Positions 61,977 through 64,000 of a stretch of DNA of 64,000 nucleotides are shown here, piece after piece. How positions within the stretch are numbered: the stretch's first letter is position 1; the number at the start of each line of letters is the position of its first letter. The notes beneath the pieces are model-generated. The model searched no databases, was not told where the DNA came from, and was given only the letters and a program-made list of their open reading frames with translations. This DNA comes from Mesorhizobium onobrychidis (lineage in GTDB: Bacteria; Pseudomonadota; Alphaproteobacteria; Rhizobiales; Rhizobiaceae): contig NZ_CP062229.1 of NCBI RefSeq assembly GCF_024707545.1, positions 3,701,501-3,765,500 on the forward strand. Reading direction: 5' to 3'. Position numbers and translations under genes: made by a program.

Positions 61977-62113
61977 ATGGCGTTTTCTGCGCTTCCGGTG
62001 CTCACGGACCAGCGCATGACCCGGAAACCGATTTCGGTTTCCCGGAAAGGATCATGCGCAAATGCAAAGTGTTAGAGCGTCCTTTGCGCGTCCAATTGGA
62101 CGCGCAGCGCTCT
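61977..62113. repeat. RIME-like palindromic repeat within the hmu operon
   Basis: Two hairpins: CCGGAAACCGA/TCGGTTTCCCGG (about 62030-62055) and AGAGCG...GACGCGC/GCGCGTCC-type pairing (about 62072-62112). It resembles the common rhizobial intergenic mosaic element. Lying between hmuU and hmuV in the transcript, it may affect mRNA stability. Confidence 0.8.
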
Positions 62114-62198
62114 AATGTCCGCTGCGCGCCGGTTCTCGAAACCACCACCATTTGACTCGCCAGAGCGAATTTCGAAACGGTCTGTGAGAGGGGTTTGC

Positions 62199-62987
62199 AT
62201 GATCGAAGCGCGGGATGTCTCGGTGGCGATCGGCGGCAAGGGCATCGTCGCCAATGTCGATTTCGACGTCCGGCCCGGCGAAATCGCGGCCATCGTCGGC
62301 CCCAATGGTTCGGGCAAGACGACTTTCCTGAGGGCGTTGTCCGGCGATCTTGCCTATTCGGGCGCGGTCACCATCAACGGCCGTGACCTGTCGGTGATGA
62401 AACCGGTCGAGGCCGCGACGACGCGCGCCGTGCTGCCGCAGGCGATGACGCTGTCCTTTCCGTTCACGGTGCGCGAGATCGTCAGGCTCGGCCTGCTCGG
62501 CGGGCGCTCGGGCGCGCTGCCCGGCGAGGACGAGCGCCTGCCCGAACGGGCGCTGGCGCGGGTCGATCTCGACGGCTTTGCCGGCCGTTTCTACCAGGAG
62601 CTTTCGGGCGGCGAGCAGCAGCGCGTGCAGTTGGCCCGTGTGCTCTGCCAGGTCTGGGCGCCGGTCCTCGACGGCAAACCGCGCTATCTCTTCCTCGACG
62701 AGCCGGTTTCCAGCCTCGACATCAAGCACCAATTGATCATCATGGACATCGCCCGCGATTTCGCCAGAAGGGGCGGCGGCGTGGTCGCCATCCTGCACGA
62801 CCTCAATTTGACGGCTATGTATGCCGACCGGATTTTCGTCATGCACCGCGGCAGGCTTGCTGCCACCGGCTCGCCGCAGGACGTGCTGAGCGACGATCTG
62901 ATCGAAAAAGTGTTCGATTGCCGGCTAAGGGTCGGCGTGCTGCCGGCTGGAGACATGCCGTTCGTCCTGCCGCAGTCAGCGGCTTAG
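62199..62987 (+). CDS. hmuV: Hemin ABC transporter ATP-binding protein
   Basis: A 262-residue ABC ATPase: Walker A GPNGSGKTT, Q-loop region LPQAMTLSFPFTVREIV, signature LSGGEQQRVQLARVL, Walker B YLFLDEPVSSLD and switch His in AILHDLNLTAMYADR. It powers heme import through HmuU. GAGAGGGG precedes ATG 62199; a frame open to 62115 lies mostly inside the repeat and is unlikely to be translated. Last gene of hemP-hmuSTUV. Confidence 0.93.
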   Translation: MIEARDVSVAIGGKGIVANVDFDVRPGEIAAIVGPNGSGKTTFLRALSGDLAYSGAVTINGRDLSVMKPVEAATTRAVLPQAMTLSFPFTVREIVRLGLLGGRSGALPGEDERLPERALARVDLDGFAGRFYQELSGGEQQRVQLARVLCQVWAPVLDGKPRYLFLDEPVSSLDIKHQLIIMDIARDFARRGGGVVAILHDLNLTAMYADRIFVMHRGRLAATGSPQDVLSDDLIEKVFDCRLRVGVLPAGDMPFVLPQSAA

Positions 62988-63075
62988 GTCTGTTGATATT
63001 CACCCGGCCTGCAAATGACGCCCCTGCGCTTCCGGCATTGACGCGTCAATTGTCGAAGTCGGCGCCGCCCTTTTT

Positions 63076-63222
63076 CCTTCTCCCCTTGTGGGAGAAGGTG
63101 GATTGGCGCGTAGCGCCAAGACGGTTGAGGGGTGCTGGAAGGATCGCTGTTGGTGCCAAGCTGGAACACCCCTCATCCGACCGAGCTTCGCTCGGCCACC
63201 TTCTCCCACAAGGGGGAGAAGG
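63076..63222. repeat. Inverted repeat pair between hmuV and rirA
   Basis: CCTTCTCCCCTTGTGGGAGA (63076) pairs with TCTCCCACAAGGGGGAGAAGG (ending 63222), enclosing ~95 bp with smaller hairpins (CGAGCTTCGCTCG). It lies between convergent hmuV and rirA, so it can serve as a bidirectional terminator. Related to the pair at 53924/54087. Confidence 0.75.
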
Positions 63223-63268
63223 GAGAGCTGGCAGCGCAAGCGCGCCGTTCGACTCGGCCCGACCGGAA

Positions 63269-63730
63269 TCAGGCGGCCGGCGCCCTTTGCACCAGCATGT
63301 CGATGCCGAGCAGGTGCCGCACGTTCGGGCGCGCCGCCACCATGTCGGCGATCGTATAGCGCTCGAGCACGGCGAAGAACGCATTGAGCGCCTCGCGCAG
63401 CGCCGAATTCAGTGCGCAACTGTCGATCAGCGGACATTCGGCGGCGTCGTTCTCGAAGCATTCGGCCATGGCGAAGCTCTCTTCGGTCACGCGCACGACG
63501 TCGAACAGTGTGATCGATTCGGCCGGGCGGCCGAGCCTGACACCGCCGTTCCTGCCGCGCACCGTCTCGACCAGACCATGCTCGACCAAAGGCTGCAGGA
63601 TCTTGAAGAGAAAAAGTTCCGACACCGAGTAGGCGGCCGCGATCTCCGGGATTCGGCTCAGCCGGTCGGTATTAGCGGCGCAATACATCAGGATGCGCAT
63701 GGCGTAGTTGGTCTGGCGTGTCAGCCGCAT
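63269..63730 (-). CDS. rirA: Rrf2 family iron-responsive regulator RirA
   Basis: A 153-residue Rrf2 protein: winged HTH (MRLTRQTNYAMRILMYCAAN; ELFLFKILQPLVEHGLVETV; GRNGGVRLGRPAESITLFDV) followed by three Cys (AECFENDAAECPLIDSC) that bind an Fe-S cluster. In rhizobia RirA represses iron-uptake genes when iron is plentiful. AGGAC before ATG 63730 supports this start; the longer frame to 63847 lacks one. It lies downstream of and convergent with hmuV, with candidate ICE and IRO sites in its own promoter. Confidence 0.93.
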   Translation of the reverse strand: MRLTRQTNYAMRILMYCAANTDRLSRIPEIAAAYSVSELFLFKILQPLVEHGLVETVRGRNGGVRLGRPAESITLFDVVRVTEESFAMAECFENDAAECPLIDSCALNSALREALNAFFAVLERYTIADMVAARPNVRHLLGIDMLVQRAPAA

Positions 63731-63776
63731 TTTGTCCTCACGAGGCAATAGCTTGAGCTCAATATGGCCTATACCT

Positions 63777-63789
63777 TGGAATAATTCCA
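63777..63789. promoter_or_regulatory. Candidate Irr (ICE-like) site upstream of rirA
   Basis: TGGAATAATTCCA is a perfect 6-1-6 palindrome and matches the inner GAA-N3-TTC of the rhizobial iron control element. It lies 47 bp upstream of the rirA start. Confidence 0.45.
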
Positions 63790-63809
63790 GACTGGTAGCG
63801 CATAATAGC

Positions 63810-63824
63810 TGAATATTCTTATCA
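63810..63824. promoter_or_regulatory. Candidate RirA IRO box upstream of rirA
   Basis: TGAATATTCTTATCA fits TGA-N9-TCA. Position suggests RirA autoregulation and possibly control of the divergent gene starting at 63929. Confidence 0.55.
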
Positions 63825-63928
63825 GGTTTGTGTGGGCGGTCGTGCAAACCATAATCCTAATATGGCGCGCATTCGGGTGGGCGGATTACTAAATTAAGTC
63901 CGCGAGACCGACCAGGAGCAGTTCATCC

Positions 63929-64000
63929 ATGTCACAATCAGCACCGACTTTGGCATCCGCCCGGTTCGATGCCGACGCGGACGCCAAGCTTTCGGCGCTT
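63929..64000 (+). CDS. Start of an unidentified gene (cut by window end)
   Basis: ATG 63929 with AGGAGCA 9 nt upstream opens a frame, MSQSAPTLASARFDADADAK..., that runs off the window. Too short to identify. Divergent from rirA, with the IRO box between them, so iron control is possible. Confidence 0.6.
   Translation, partial: MSQSAPTLASARFDADADAKLSAL

Noticed and set aside
1..64000. CRISPR arrays, rRNA and tRNA genes
   Set aside because: No regularly spaced short repeats were seen, and I found no sequence with rRNA or tRNA hallmarks; a covariance-model scan would settle tRNAs and small RNAs.

Overview
The window looks like the chromosome of an alphaproteobacterium of the order Rhizobiales (Hyphomicrobiales), most likely Mesorhizobium or a close relative. 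The basis is high GC, the acpXL-lpxXL cluster for very-long-chain lipid A acylation, the Rrf2-type iron regulator RirA with TGA-N9-TCA boxes, a hemP/hmuSTUV heme island, and abundant RIME-like palindromic intergenic repeats. Genus assignment is inference; no rRNA or tRNA gene was seen.

Layout. 0-1.7 kb: end of a sensor histidine kinase and small unknown genes. 1.7-6.7 kb (minus): acpXL-fabF2-fabF1-adh-lpxXL, ending in a clear terminator. 6.9-13 kb: a small DNA-binding-like protein with an SRPBCC protein, two exported proteins, an AEC transporter, gabD and an aldose epimerase. 13-18 kb: a gene-poor, decayed stretch (frameshifted exported protein, small lipoproteins, an IS1182-like remnant, DUF2092 protein). 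18-22 kb: AI-2E family protein plus K+ channel, divergent from an HlyD/DUF2955 efflux pair. 22-29 kb: accessory region with a broken integrase, gene fragments, an IS630 element, and two unrelated proteases, each next to a small gene that resembles its own N-terminal domain. 29.6-34.3 kb: a module bracketed by 88-bp direct repeats (O-methyltransferase, NAD(P)-binding protein, SnoaL-like, VOC, LysR). 34.4-38.3 kb: a tight three-gene operon of an N-formylglutamate amidohydrolase-like protein, a DUF1704/MATCAP-like metallopeptidase and a glutathione-synthetase-like ATP-grasp ligase. 38.7-42.9 kb: DUF899 protein, more remnants, and a multicopper oxidase/ZIP transporter pair behind a Fur-type palindrome. 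43-49.6 kb: GGDEF-EAL protein divergent from a PhcB-like methyltransferase, KDG kinase between inverted repeats, FixH-like protein with a di-heme peroxidase. 49.6-53.9 kb: Lrp-type regulator and PutA. 54.2-64 kb: heme uptake island and rirA.

How it fits together. The heme island is a complete pathway: TonB and receptor at the outer membrane, HmuTUV for import, HmuS and an HmuQ/IsdG-like oxygenase for heme handling, and RirA as regulator with candidate boxes in front of hmuR/hemP and rirA. The receptor gene carries three same-direction frameshifts, so either import by this receptor is lost or the sequence contains indel errors. The most novel-looking parts are the DUF1704/ATP-grasp/amidohydrolase operon and the two protease plus stand-alone prodomain pairs.
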